Source: Actinomadura barringtoniae (lineage in GTDB: Bacteria; Actinomycetota; Actinomycetes; Streptosporangiales; Streptosporangiaceae). From it: a stretch of DNA of 64,000 nucleotides. The stretch is taken from positions 1-64,000 of the forward strand of contig NZ_JAGEOJ010000037.1 of assembly GCF_017573505.1 (NCBI RefSeq), written 5' to 3'. The position numbers and the translations under genes were made by a program. Below are positions 38,797 to 47,989 of this stretch, in pieces (the first letter of the stretch is position 1; each line of letters opens with the position of its first letter). The notes beneath the pieces are model-generated. The model was given only the letters and a program-made list of their open reading frames with translations, was not told the DNA's origin and searched no databases.

Positions 38797-41160
38797 GTGT
38801 CGGTTTCGCGAAGGTCCAGCGCCACGTATGTCCCCGAGAGCACCGCCGTGCCCGCCGCACGCGGGCTCGTCCGGCGGACGCTGCGCGCCTGGGGCCTTCC
38901 GTACGACCGTGTCGAGGACGCGGTCCTCATCGCCAGCGAGCTGGTGACCAACGCCGTCGTCCACGCCGGCACCGACGTGCGTCTGTCCTGCCTGCTGGAC
39001 GCCGCGGGAACGATCCTGCGCGTCGAGGTGCGCGACGAGCTGCCGATGCGGCGCGTCGAAGAGCCGCACGGCGTGCACGCGCCCGGCTTGGACGGTGCGC
39101 AGGCCCATCTGTCCGACGGTCACCGTGGCCTGGTGCTCACCCATTCGCTGGCCGACTCGTGGGGCGTCACCTACTCCAAGACCAGCAAGACGGTGTGGTT
39201 CGAGTTCGAGGACGCCGCGAGCGAGCCGGTCGAGCCCGCGCCGACGGCCGCTCCTCCCCCGCCGATCGCGTTGCCGCCGCCGCAGCCCGGCCCCGCGACC
39301 GCGCCCGCGCCCGCCATGACCCAGCCCGCGCCCGCCGAGGTCACGACCCTCCCCATCGTCTCGGAACCGCCGGAGGTAGGCCTTTATCCCGCCGTGGCCG
39401 TGTCGCCAGGGATGCCCGCAACGGCGGCGACAGCGGCGCCGGCCGCGATGAGCGCGTCGCCCATGCTCGTGGCGCCGGGCGGCGCCGCGCCCGTCGCGCC
39501 CGCCGACGTGGCCCCCGAGGCGCCCGAACGGCTGCCCGCCGAGCGGATGTTCGACCACGTCGTGCAGTGGGCCCGCGCGTCCACCGGCGCCGACGTCGCC
39601 TACGTGCTGGTGTCGACCGAGGACGACGCGCTGGCCGTGCGCGCCACCGCCACCGCGGCCTCCGACGACCCGGCCGCGCCGGTCCCGCCCGAGGGCGCCG
39701 CGCTGCGTTCGCTGGACACGGCCCGCCTGGCCCTCGCCACGCACGAGGACGCGGGCATCGTGACGCCGTCCGTCGGCAGCCGCTTCCGGTCGCTGGCGAC
39801 CGCGCCGCTCAAGGCGGGCGGCAAGCGGCTCGGGCTGGTGGTGGTGTCGGCGGAGGAGGCCGACCGGTTCGGCGCGGCCGACGTCGCCCGGCTGGAGTAC
39901 GCCGCGACCTCGCTCGCGCCGGTGGTGGCGCGGGAACGGCAGGCCGCGGGTCAGCAGGGCTATCGCGGCTGGCTCGGCTTCCTGGCCGAGGCCAACGACC
40001 TGCTCGCCGGGACGCTCGACGAGAAGCTCGTGCTGGCGCTGGCCGCGCAGCTGTTCGTGCCCCGGATCGCGTCCTGGTGCGCGGTGTACCTCAGCGACCA
40101 GGGCGGCAAGGGCGTGCTCGCGCACATCTGGCACGCCGACGAGCAGCGCATCCGGCCGCTCCGCGAACTGCTGGAGTCGTGCCCGGCGCCCGGTGCGTTC
40201 CCCGTGCGCGAGCCACGGCGGTGGAACGCTCTGGACGTGCTCGGCCCGGCCGACCGTGCGATCAGCGGTCCCGAGGCGCTCGAGCTGCCGCTCGCCTGCC
40301 GCGAGCACCGGCTCGGCAGCATCGTGCTGGGCGCGCCGGACGACGGATCGTTCCGCCCCGAGCTGGCCCGGTTCGCCGAGGACCTGACCGACCGGTTCGC
40401 GCTGGCGCTGCTGAACGCCCGCCGCTACGGCGAGCAGGTCGCGGTCAGCCAGATCCTGCAGAGCAGCCTGCTGCCCGATCACCTGCCGCAGATCCCCGGG
40501 ATCGATCACAGCATCGTCTACATGCCCGCCGGGCAGGACGCCAAGGCGGGCGGCGACTTCTACGACCTGTTCGCCGCCGGGCCGGAGCGCTGGCGCTTCA
40601 TGCTCGGCGACGTGTGCGGGACGGGCGCGGCGGCGGCAGCGGTGACCGGGCTGGCCCGCCACACCCTGCGCGCGCTCGGCCGCGAGGGCCACAGCGCGGC
40701 CCGCGCCCTGGACCGGTTGAACGAGGCGATGCTCGACAGCACGGGCCCCAAGCTGCTCACGGCGGTGCACGGCGAGCTGGAGATGCTCGGCTCCGGCGGC
40801 GTACGGGTGTCAATGACGGTGGCGGGCCATCCGCTGCCGCTGCGGCTGCGCCCGGACGGCGTGGTGGAGCCCATCGGCGACTCGCAACTGCTGGTCGGCG
40901 CCGTCACCGATCCCGACTACCGGCTGGACTCGGTCGTGCTGGATCGCGGTGACGTGCTCCTGCTGGTGACCGACGGGATCACTGAACGCCGCCGCGGCTA
41001 CGAGCAGCTCGATGACGACGACGGGCTGGCGCGACTGCTGTCGGAATGTACCGGCCTCACCGCGCGCGCCGTGAGCCTGCGCATCCAGGCCGCCGTCCGC
41101 GACTTCAGCACCGAGCCCCTGGACGACGACATGGCCATCCTCGTGCTGCGGGTGGAGTGA
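38797..41160 (+). CDS. HATPase-GAF-SpoIIE phosphatase (anti-sigma/anti-anti-sigma type switch)
   Basis: 787-residue regulator. Residues about 10-140 form an RsbW/SpoIIAB-like HATPase_c_2 domain (AVLIASELVTNAVVHAG, VEVRDELP, HRGLVLTHSLADSWGV). A Pro/Ala linker (145-235) leads to one or two GAF-like domains (about 245-530). The C-terminal SpoIIE/PP2C phosphatase has QDAKAGGDFYDLF, MLGDVCGTGAAAAAVT, LLVTDGITERR and DDDMAILVLRV. One polypeptide therefore holds both kinase-like and phosphatase modules of a partner-switching system. GTG at 38797 with AGGGGGG upstream is chosen; the longer frame is not homologous. Divergent from the HAMP kinase. Confidence 0.9.
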   Translation: MSVSRRSSATYVPESTAVPAARGLVRRTLRAWGLPYDRVEDAVLIASELVTNAVVHAGTDVRLSCLLDAAGTILRVEVRDELPMRRVEEPHGVHAPGLDGAQAHLSDGHRGLVLTHSLADSWGVTYSKTSKTVWFEFEDAASEPVEPAPTAAPPPPIALPPPQPGPATAPAPAMTQPAPAEVTTLPIVSEPPEVGLYPAVAVSPGMPATAATAAPAAMSASPMLVAPGGAAPVAPADVAPEAPERLPAERMFDHVVQWARASTGADVAYVLVSTEDDALAVRATATAASDDPAAPVPPEGAALRSLDTARLALATHEDAGIVTPSVGSRFRSLATAPLKAGGKRLGLVVVSAEEADRFGAADVARLEYAATSLAPVVARERQAAGQQGYRGWLGFLAEANDLLAGTLDEKLVLALAAQLFVPRIASWCAVYLSDQGGKGVLAHIWHADEQRIRPLRELLESCPAPGAFPVREPRRWNALDVLGPADRAISGPEALELPLACREHRLGSIVLGAPDDGSFRPELARFAEDLTDRFALALLNARRYGEQVAVSQILQSSLLPDHLPQIPGIDHSIVYMPAGQDAKAGGDFYDLFAAGPERWRFMLGDVCGTGAAAAAVTGLARHTLRALGREGHSAARALDRLNEAMLDSTGPKLLTAVHGELEMLGSGGVRVSMTVAGHPLPLRLRPDGVVEPIGDSQLLVGAVTDPDYRLDSVVLDRGDVLLLVTDGITERRRGYEQLDDDDGLARLLSECTGLTARAVSLRIQAAVRDFSTEPLDDDMAILVLRVE

Positions 41161-41183
41161 CCCCGTTCAGTTCAGGCGAGCCG

Positions 41184-42146
41184 TCAATCCAGCGGCGAGA
41201 CGGTCCAGCCGTTGCGCTCGCGGCAGGCGCGGACGATCTCGGGGTCGGGCGTCCCGGTGACCAGCAGCCGCATGCCGGGCTTGCGCACGGGGTCGTGGTC
41301 GTAGGTCAGCGCCCGCAGCTCGGCCGGGGTGACGACCGCGATCGTCGCCTCGTGCCGTTCGATGGCGTCGGCCAGCGGGCCCACCCCGGACCCGGCCGTC
41401 GCGGCGAACGTGGCGCCGTGCGTCAGGCACAGGTCGATCAGCCCGACCCAGGTCGCGACCGGCAGTTCGCGGCGGCCGCAGACCAGCACGTCGGACTCGC
41501 CCATCCCGACCGAGCCCGCCAGCCGGTAGAGATCGGCGAGGCGGTCGGCGTGGGTGAACTCCTCCGGCGGGTCGCACAGTCGCAGCGCCAGGTCGCCCAG
41601 CGGATCGATCCCCGCGTCCAGTGGTCCGGCCTCCCCCTCGGCGGCCGGTTCTCCGGACACGGATCTTCCCGCCGACACCAGGCGCGCGAACGGGGTCGCC
41701 CCCGGCGCCTCGCCGAACGCGAAGACCTGGCGTACATAGGAACGCTCGGTGGCGGCGAGCGACGCGGCCGCCGTCTCCCCGCCGGTGAGCAGGAAGCGCG
41801 CGCCGCAGTCGGTCATCATCCGGGCCAGCTCGCTCGCCGAGCCGCCGGGCGGCAGCGGCACTGGCACGGCGCCGGCGGCGGTCACGGTGTGCAGGGCGAG
41901 CGTGAAGTCGCAGGCGCCCTCCAGATGGATCGCGCCCACGTCGCCGGGCCGGACGCCGCGCCGCAGCAGCCCCGCGGCGGCCGCGGGCACGACCGCGGCG
42001 AGCCTGGAAAAGCCGAGCTCCTGGCGCGCGTCCCGGACGGCGGCACGGTCGCCGTGCCGGACGGCGTTCTCCCGGACGGCCCCGATGACCGTGCGGGTGA
42101 CCGTCGCGTCGGAGACGGTCACCTGACCGGCCTCGTCGCTGAACAT
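41184..42146 (-). CDS. Truncated, motif-less adenylate-forming (ANL) protein
   Basis: 320-residue protein resembling only the N-terminal part of AMP-binding enzymes (RHGDRAAVRDARQELGF, LLRRGVRPGDVGAIHL, ALHTVTAAGAVPVPLPPG). The phosphate-binding A3 loop (TSGTTGxPKG), the A5-A8 motifs and the catalytic C-terminal subdomain are all missing, so it should be inactive as a ligase. ATG at 42146 with GAGGGAGA is preferred; ATG 42164 is possible. It follows a fuller but also degenerate paralogue. Likely a pseudo-enzyme or binding subunit; function unknown. Confidence 0.6.
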   Translation of the reverse strand: MFSDEAGQVTVSDATVTRTVIGAVRENAVRHGDRAAVRDARQELGFSRLAAVVPAAAAGLLRRGVRPGDVGAIHLEGACDFTLALHTVTAAGAVPVPLPPGGSASELARMMTDCGARFLLTGGETAAASLAATERSYVRQVFAFGEAPGATPFARLVSAGRSVSGEPAAEGEAGPLDAGIDPLGDLALRLCDPPEEFTHADRLADLYRLAGSVGMGESDVLVCGRRELPVATWVGLIDLCLTHGATFAATAGSGVGPLADAIERHEATIAVVTPAELRALTYDHDPVRKPGMRLLVTGTPDPEIVRACRERNGWTVSPLD

Positions 42147-42229
42147 GCGGTCTCCCTCGAGCATGCCCCGACGGTACGTGCCCCGCAGGTACCGCCACAT
42201 CATCAGGAATGTGTACGCGGGTGTGTAGC

Positions 42230-43834
42230 TCACTGCCTTCGATGGCTGCGCGGCGTGGGCGTGGTCGGCGGCGTGGGCGTGGTCGGCGGCGTGGGCGTGG
42301 TCGGCGGCGTGGGCGTCGGGTCGGCGCGCAGCCCGGCGCGTTCGAGCAGGGCGCGGCGCAGCACCCGGCCACTCGGCGACCGCGGGATCACGTCGACCTC
42401 GTGGACGGCGAGCACCGACCGGTAGGCCGGGACGTGCCCGTTGACGTAGGCGAGCAGGTCGTCGCCCGAGACCGGCTCGGCGAGCACGACGAAGGCGTGC
42501 GGCACCAGGCCGAGGTCGGGGTCGGGCGCGGGGGCGAGCACCGCGTCCCGCACGGCCGGGTGGGCGGCCAGCACCGCCTCCGGCTCGGCGGGCGGTTCGG
42601 GCCGTCCCTCGCCGAGGCGGCCGAGGATGAAGATGCGGCCGTGCTCGTCGGCGAACGCCGAGTCGCCCGTCGGCAGCCATCTGATCTTGCCCGTGCCGGC
42701 GACCGGCAGCCGCAGGCACAGCTCCCCGGCCTGGTAGGCGGGCTGGTCGGTGCCGGTGGCCGGGTCGACGACCCGCCAGGTCACGCCGGGCAGGCCGCGG
42801 CCGACCGAGTCGAACGTGCCCTCCTCGGCGGCGCGCAGGTTGAGGTGGGTGAGTCCGGAGGCCTCCGCCAGCCCGTACGCCTGGCGCACGGGGCAGCCGA
42901 GGCGGGTCGCACAGGCGCGGGCCACCTCCGCGCGCAGCGGGCCGCCGGTGCTGACCACCGCGCGCAGCGAGCGCAGGTTGTAGCGGGGCACGGCGCGGTC
43001 GAACGCGAGGATCTCGACCATGCGCGGCGGCACGAGCGCGACCGTCACCCGGTGGTCCTGGATGGCGCGCAGCTGGTCGTGCCGCCCGGCGCCCGACTGG
43101 GTGACGACGGTGGCGCCGAGCCGCAGCGCGGGGTTGAGGATCCCGTTCAGGCCGAGGACGTCGGCGAACGGCAGCGCGGAGAACACCACGTCGGACGAGC
43201 CGAGCATGCCCGCCTCGCCGAGCCGCACCAGGCCGCCGACCACGTCGGCGTGCGTGAGCGGGATCAGCCGCGCGGGGCCGGTGGTGCCGCGCGTGCAGGC
43301 CAGGATCGCGGCGTCGGCGGCGGGGCTGACGGCCAGCTCGGGCGCCGCCTCCCCGGTGTGGAGCAGGTCGAACGGCTCCACGTCGGGTTCGGCGCCGAAG
43401 CACAGGACCCGTTCGACGCCGGCGGACTTGGCCGCCTCCTGGGCGAGGTCGAGCAGCACCGGCCAGGTGATCAGGGCGGCGGCGCCCGCGGCGGCCATCA
43501 GCCGCCCGAGCTCCGGCGCGGGCACGGTCGGCCGCACCGGCAGCGGGACCGCGCCGGCGGCGATGACCGAGTGCAGGGCCACGGCGAACTCTGGGCTGTC
43601 GGGCAGGTAGAGCGCGATGACGGTGCCCGCGCCCAGTCCTTCCTTGACGAGCCCGGCGGCGGCCGATCCGACCGCCGCCGCGAGGTCGCCGTGGGACAGG
43701 GAGCGACCCGAGGTGGCGTCCACCAGCGCGGGGCGTTCACCCAGGTCGGGATCCGCACCCACCGCGCCGAAGACCGCCTGGGTCACGGTGACCGCGGGTA
43801 CGGCGCCCACCGGTTCCGGACCTATGGAGATCAT
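42230..43834 (-). CDS. Degenerate AMP-dependent synthetase/ligase (ANL superfamily)
   Basis: 534-residue adenylate-forming fold with both N- and C-terminal subdomains, but the key motifs are altered. A3 reads CTRGTTGPARLIPLTH instead of TSGTTGxPKG, the A8 hinge is GRLGEGRPEPP without the usual Asp/Lys, and the near-invariant catalytic Lys is Arg490 (PRSPSGRVLRR). A5 (YGLAEASG) and A7 (PTGDSAF) are retained. The C terminus is a PTPPTT repeat. Probably catalytically impaired or specialised. ATG start at 43834; a small inverted repeat lies upstream. Confidence 0.75.
   Translation of the reverse strand: MISIGPEPVGAVPAVTVTQAVFGAVGADPDLGERPALVDATSGRSLSHGDLAAAVGSAAAGLVKEGLGAGTVIALYLPDSPEFAVALHSVIAAGAVPLPVRPTVPAPELGRLMAAAGAAALITWPVLLDLAQEAAKSAGVERVLCFGAEPDVEPFDLLHTGEAAPELAVSPAADAAILACTRGTTGPARLIPLTHADVVGGLVRLGEAGMLGSSDVVFSALPFADVLGLNGILNPALRLGATVVTQSGAGRHDQLRAIQDHRVTVALVPPRMVEILAFDRAVPRYNLRSLRAVVSTGGPLRAEVARACATRLGCPVRQAYGLAEASGLTHLNLRAAEEGTFDSVGRGLPGVTWRVVDPATGTDQPAYQAGELCLRLPVAGTGKIRWLPTGDSAFADEHGRIFILGRLGEGRPEPPAEPEAVLAAHPAVRDAVLAPAPDPDLGLVPHAFVVLAEPVSGDDLLAYVNGHVPAYRSVLAVHEVDVIPRSPSGRVLRRALLERAGLRADPTPTPPTTPTPPTTPTPPTTPTPRSHRRQ
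42252..42319. repeat. 18-base tandem repeat coding the PTPPTT tail
   Basis: Units ggcgtgggcgtggtcggc start at 42252, 42270 and 42288, with a partial fourth from 42306. Read on the minus strand they encode repeated Pro-Thr-Pro-Pro-Thr-Thr at the end of the synthetase. Confidence 0.9.
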
Positions 43835-43868
43835 GGTGCGACGCTACGGGCGCCGGGGCGGCCCGCGC

Positions 43869-43886
43869 ATGCACCGGAATGTGCAT
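43869..43886. promoter_or_regulatory. ATGCAC-GTGCAT inverted repeat upstream of the degenerate synthetase
   Basis: ATGCAC (43869-43874), six bases, GTGCAT (43881-43886), 35 bases before the ATG at 43834. A related GGAATGTGTACGCGGG sequence precedes the second synthetase-like gene, and GCATGTGTACGCAC occurs near 43921. Possible regulator site, unproven. Confidence 0.35.
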
Positions 43887-43956
43887 CCGGGGTCGTATCC
43901 CGCCGCCGCGCGGCGGGACGGGCATGTGTACGCACCTGACGCGGCGGCACGTCACA

Positions 43957-46524
43957 TCACTCGTCCGGGATGTTCTCGACGGCCCAGGCGGCGACCTGGG
44001 CGCGCGAGGAGAAGCCGAGCTTGGTCAGGATGTTGGTGACGTGCCGGGCGACGGTCGCGGGGCTGATGACCAGTTCGTCGGCGATCCCCCGGTTGCTGAG
44101 CCCGCGCGCGACCAGCCGCACGATCTCGCGTTCGCGGGCGGTGAGCGTGCTCGGCGGTGTCACCGGCGTGGCCAGCGGCCGTCCGGTCTCGGGCCGCGGT
44201 CCCGGCTTGGCCTGTCCGTGCGGCTCGGTCTCCTCCGGCCGTTCGGGGCCTGCGGGAGAACGCGGCGCGGGGACCGCACCAGGCTCGGGGGCGCGCAGCG
44301 CGTAGCGGACGGCGTCGTCGGAGGAGGTCGCCAGCCCCTCGCCCCACAGCTGTGCCACCAGTGGCTCGCCGAGCCGTTTGCGGAGCGGCTCCAGGGTCGC
44401 CTCCAGCCGCGCGCCGGTCCCGGCCCGGCCGCCCGCCGCCTCGCGCAGCGCGTGCGCGGCGCCGCCGAGCGTGACGGCGCCACGGTCGTCGCCCTCGGCC
44501 GCCAGCAGCATGGCGAACGTCTCCAGGGCGCGGGCGACGTCGAGCCGGATGCCGCTCGCGCGGCTCAGCCCGATGCTGGCGGTGAGCGCCTCCCGGGCCG
44601 CCCGCAGGTCGCCCTGCTCCAGCGCGACCCGGCCGATCCCGGCGTGGGCGCGGGCCAGCTCGGGCCGGGCGTCGATCTCGTCCAGGATCGGCAGCACGTC
44701 GGTGTAGTGGGCGCGCGCGGCGGCCGGATCGCCGCGCAGCTCGGCGAGCCTGCCGAGGCCGATCAGCGCGGCCGAGGCGCCCCAGAGCTGCCCGATCTCC
44801 CGCATGGTCGCCAGCCCCGACTCCAGCAGTTCGCGCGCCTCCCGCAGCCTGCCGCGCCTGATCTGCAGGTAGCCGCGTGAGGTCAGCGAGTACGCGCGGT
44901 TCCACTCCTGGCCGGGGGCGGCGGCCAGGGCGTCGGCCTCGTCCAGCCGTTCGACCGCCTCGTTCAGGCGGCCGGCGCGGCTGAGCGACTCGGCCAGCGC
45001 GATCAGCGCGCTGGCCTCCATGAACGCGTCGTCGGCCTTGCGGCAGGGCTCGATCGCCTCGGAGGCGAACTCGCCCGCCTGGGAGTAATCGCGGGCGCCG
45101 ATGCCCAGCTGCGCCCGGCTGGCCAGGGCCGGGCCGCGCACGTAGGCCGGGAGGTCGGCGCCCAGGGCCAGGAAGCGATCGGTCCACTCGGCCCATTCGG
45201 CGACGCGCCCGCGCACGATCCAATACGTGCGCAACGCGGTGCAGATCCGCAGCCCGGCCTCGATCTCACCACGTTCCAACGACCAGGCCAGGGCCGCCCT
45301 GACATTGCCGACCTCGACGTCGTAGCGGCGGAACAGCGCGATGCGCTCCGACCAGGGGCCGCGCCGTTCGGCCAGCGCGAGCTCGCCGTGCCGCTCGGCG
45401 ATCTCCAGGATCGCGTCGCGGTGCCGGTCGTGGGCCGCCTCAGTCTCGCCCGCGGCGGTGAGCCGCTCGGCCGCGTACTGCCTGATGCTGTCCAGCTGCC
45501 GGAACCGCACCTCGCCCGCGACCTCACCGGCGATCGCGACCAGCGACTTGTCCACCAGGGCGGTCAACAGGTCCAGGATGTCCTCGGCGGGCAGCCCGTC
45601 CCCGGCGCACACCTGCTCGGCCTGGTCCAGGCTCCAGCCCGCGAAGACCGACAGCCGCCGCAGCAGCACCCGTTCGGGCTCGGACAGCAGCTCGTGGCTC
45701 CAGTCGATCGCGGCGCGCAGCGTGCGCTGGCGCAGCGGCGCGGTCCGGTCGCCGGTGCTGAGCAGCTTGAACCGGTCGGCGAGGCGGCCCGCGATCTGCT
45801 CGACCGACAGCACCCGGATCCGGGCGGCGGCCAGCTCCAGCGCCAGCGGCACCCCGTCCAGCGCCCGGCTGATCTCGCCGACCGCGTCCTCCACCCCGTC
45901 CGGGCCGCCGCGCGCGCCCGAGCCCGGCCCGGCGCCGGCGAACCCGGGGCGGATCGCGGCGGCGCGGGCCAGGAAGAGCTCGGCGCCCTCGGCGGGCTCC
46001 AGCGGCGGGACCCGCCACACGTTCTCCCCCGCCATCCGCAGCGGCTCGCGGCTGGTCGCCAGCACCCACAACCGCGGGCAGCGGGCCAGCAGCACCCGGG
46101 TGAGGTCGGCGCACTCGTCGACCAGGTGCTCGCAGTTGTCCAGCACGAGCAGCACCTCGCGCGGCCTCAGCGCGTCGGCGAGGGTGTCGGCCACCGGCCG
46201 GGTGTCCTCCTCGGCCACCCCCAGGACGGCCGCGGCCTTGCGCGGCACCTGGTCGAGCCCGTCGGGCGCCACGTCGGCGAGCTCGACGAACCACACGCCG
46301 TCGGGGTAGGAGCCCAGCAGCGAGTGCGCGACGTGCACCGCCAGCCGCGTCTTGCCGATGCCGCCCGGTCCGCACAGCGTCACCGCCCGTACCGACTCCA
46401 GCAGGTCGCGCAGGTCGGCCACGTCCCGTTCGCGGCCGACGAAGTCGTTCGGTTCGACGGGGAGGTTCGTGGCGGCGTTCGGATCGTCGTCAGCATGAGA
46501 GTCAGGAGCGTTCTGCAGTGTCAT
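43957..46524 (-). CDS. LuxR-STAND regulator (NB-ARC ATPase, TPR-like, LuxR HTH)
   Basis: 855-residue signal-transducing ATPase. Residues about 20-270 are NB-ARC-like with Walker A CGPGGIGKTRLA, Walker B LLVLDNCEHL and sensor VLATSREPLR. A long helical TPR-like region follows (RAALAWSLERGEIEAGL, RAHAGIGRVALEQGDLRAA). The end is a LuxR helix-turn-helix (LTAREREIVRLVARGLSNRGIADE). Such proteins activate nearby genes after ligand- and ATP-driven assembly. ATG at 46524 is preferred; 46572 is possible. Divergent from the SMC-like operon, so it could control it. Confidence 0.9.
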   Translation of the reverse strand: MTLQNAPDSHADDDPNAATNLPVEPNDFVGRERDVADLRDLLESVRAVTLCGPGGIGKTRLAVHVAHSLLGSYPDGVWFVELADVAPDGLDQVPRKAAAVLGVAEEDTRPVADTLADALRPREVLLVLDNCEHLVDECADLTRVLLARCPRLWVLATSREPLRMAGENVWRVPPLEPAEGAELFLARAAAIRPGFAGAGPGSGARGGPDGVEDAVGEISRALDGVPLALELAAARIRVLSVEQIAGRLADRFKLLSTGDRTAPLRQRTLRAAIDWSHELLSEPERVLLRRLSVFAGWSLDQAEQVCAGDGLPAEDILDLLTALVDKSLVAIAGEVAGEVRFRQLDSIRQYAAERLTAAGETEAAHDRHRDAILEIAERHGELALAERRGPWSERIALFRRYDVEVGNVRAALAWSLERGEIEAGLRICTALRTYWIVRGRVAEWAEWTDRFLALGADLPAYVRGPALASRAQLGIGARDYSQAGEFASEAIEPCRKADDAFMEASALIALAESLSRAGRLNEAVERLDEADALAAAPGQEWNRAYSLTSRGYLQIRRGRLREARELLESGLATMREIGQLWGASAALIGLGRLAELRGDPAAARAHYTDVLPILDEIDARPELARAHAGIGRVALEQGDLRAAREALTASIGLSRASGIRLDVARALETFAMLLAAEGDDRGAVTLGGAAHALREAAGGRAGTGARLEATLEPLRKRLGEPLVAQLWGEGLATSSDDAVRYALRAPEPGAVPAPRSPAGPERPEETEPHGQAKPGPRPETGRPLATPVTPPSTLTAREREIVRLVARGLSNRGIADELVISPATVARHVTNILTKLGFSSRAQVAAWAVENIPDE

Positions 46525-46641
46525 GCGCCCACATCTGTCGAAGGTCTGGCCCGTACATCCCCATGTGGTCACTGCGAGTTTGACATCCGCTACCGGGCAC
46601 CGTCTCCGGTTTCCGGGTGTTGCCTATCTTCCTTCTCTTTA

Positions 46642-46674
46642 CCCAGGCCGCGCCCAGGCCGCGCCCAGGCCGCG
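46642..46674. repeat. Three 11-base direct repeats in the LuxR/SMC-operon gap
   Basis: CCCAGGCCGCG occurs three times in a row (46642, 46653, 46664) in the 241-base divergent gap. One-helical-turn spacing would suit cooperative regulator binding. A TTGACA at 46580 has no convincing -10. Confidence 0.7.
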
Positions 46675-46765
46675 CCCGCTCCGGAACGAGCCGGACCCGC
46701 TCTGGAACACGCCGGAAGTGATCCGATTCCACCTTCGGGGCCTGGTGGCCGTACCGTGGTTCGCC

Positions 46766-47989
46766 GTGTCGGCTACCCCCGAGCAAGAGAGCGGCGACGC
46801 CCCCAGCCTTGACGACGTGCTGGTGGGCGAGGCCGTGCTGGGGGTCTACCGGCAGATGTTCGCCGCGCTGGCCCGCGACGGCGGCGCCGTGGTGGACGAC
46901 CCGGAGCTGGTCGACGTGGCCGAGACGCTGCTGGCCGCGTTCGCCGACGCCGGGGAGGACGGGCTGAGCCGCGAGCAGATGCGCTACGTCTGCCGCCGCT
47001 ATCCCAATGAGGTCTTCGAGAACCGCCTGCGCGTGCTGAAGGGCCTCGGCGCGATCCGCGAGGTGTTCCCCAAGCCCAACCAGCTGCGCTATCGAGCCTC
47101 GTTCACCAGCGTGGTCGGGCTGATGTTCGTCCGGCGGATGATGCTGGACGGCGGCCAGAGCGAGATGCACCGGCTGCTGGCCCTGGAGCAGCTGAACGTG
47201 GCCGACCCGCGGATGACCCCCGACCAGGCGCGGGCCGGGGCCGAGGGGCTGGCGCGGGCGTTCCGGCTGTGGAGCGTGGAGCTGCTCACGCTGACCAATG
47301 GAACGATCGAGGAGCTGCGCGAGCAGGCGCCCAAGCTGTGGGGCACCGAGGAGATCCTGATCCGGGCCGAGCGGCTGCACGGCGCGATCCTGCGGCGCTG
47401 GCCCCAGCTCGACCGCACCTGCACCGAATTGCGGGCGGCCATTTACGCCTATGGGGACGCGTCGCGACGCGCCGCGGCCCGGCTCTCGGACTCGGCCGGC
47501 ACCACCCGCAACCTGACGCTGCTGCCGCCCGAGACCTGGCGGACGTTCGCCCGTACCGCCACCCGCGACGACCTGGCCGCCGTGCTGGACGGGTTCGTGT
47601 TCGACGCGGCCGCCCCCTGGCACGAGCCCGCCGCGGTGGTCACGGCGGTGGAGGACGGGCCGCGGGCGACCCCGCCGCGGCCTGCGCCGCCCCGCCCGTC
47701 GGTGCCCGACCACGGCCTGTCGGACGAGACCGGCGGGGACCGGGCCGCGCTGGAACGGCTCCGCGAGATCGCCGAGCAGGTGCTGCGGGGCCGCGACCGG
47801 GTCGCCGTCGAGGAGGTCCTGGACCGCGACTGGGTGGCCGGGCGCCGGATGCTCGCCGACCTGTCCTCGGTGCACCTGCACCCCGAGCTGCCCTACCGGC
47901 TGGTCTGGTCGGACGGACTGGCCGTACGCCCGGACGGCGCCCCCACCTGGATGTCCCCGGGCGTCTTCGAGAGGACCGGGCCGTCGTGA
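46766..47989 (+). CDS. Putative kleisin-like subunit of an SMC-type complex (JetA/MukF-like layout)
   Basis: 407-residue protein with no clear characterised relative. Residues about 60-125 look like a winged helix (LSREQMRYVCRRYPNEVFENRL, then IREVFPKPNQLRYRAS). A helical middle (about 130-290), a Pro-rich linker and a C-terminal domain rich in Asp/Arg (LERLREIAEQVLRGRDRVAVEEV) follow. N-terminal winged helix, helical middle and C-terminal domain is the MukF/JetA kleisin layout. Its place as first gene before two small winged-helix proteins and an SMC ATPase supports this. GTG 46766 is a guess; GTG 46745 is possible. Function inferred from context only. Confidence 0.6.
   Translation: MSATPEQESGDAPSLDDVLVGEAVLGVYRQMFAALARDGGAVVDDPELVDVAETLLAAFADAGEDGLSREQMRYVCRRYPNEVFENRLRVLKGLGAIREVFPKPNQLRYRASFTSVVGLMFVRRMMLDGGQSEMHRLLALEQLNVADPRMTPDQARAGAEGLARAFRLWSVELLTLTNGTIEELREQAPKLWGTEEILIRAERLHGAILRRWPQLDRTCTELRAAIYAYGDASRRAAARLSDSAGTTRNLTLLPPETWRTFARTATRDDLAAVLDGFVFDAAAPWHEPAAVVTAVEDGPRATPPRPAPPRPSVPDHGLSDETGGDRAALERLREIAEQVLRGRDRVAVEEVLDRDWVAGRRMLADLSSVHLHPELPYRLVWSDGLAVRPDGAPTWMSPGVFERTGPS

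Noticed and set aside
41184..43403. Single 739-codon protein covering both degenerate synthetase genes
   Set aside because: The upstream two thirds are an out-of-frame shadow of the larger synthetase, Arg/Pro-rich; the real start is near 42146 with a good ribosome site.
46580..46608. Promoter for the SMC operon at TTGACA
   Set aside because: The -35 is perfect but no acceptable -10 lies 16-18 bases downstream.
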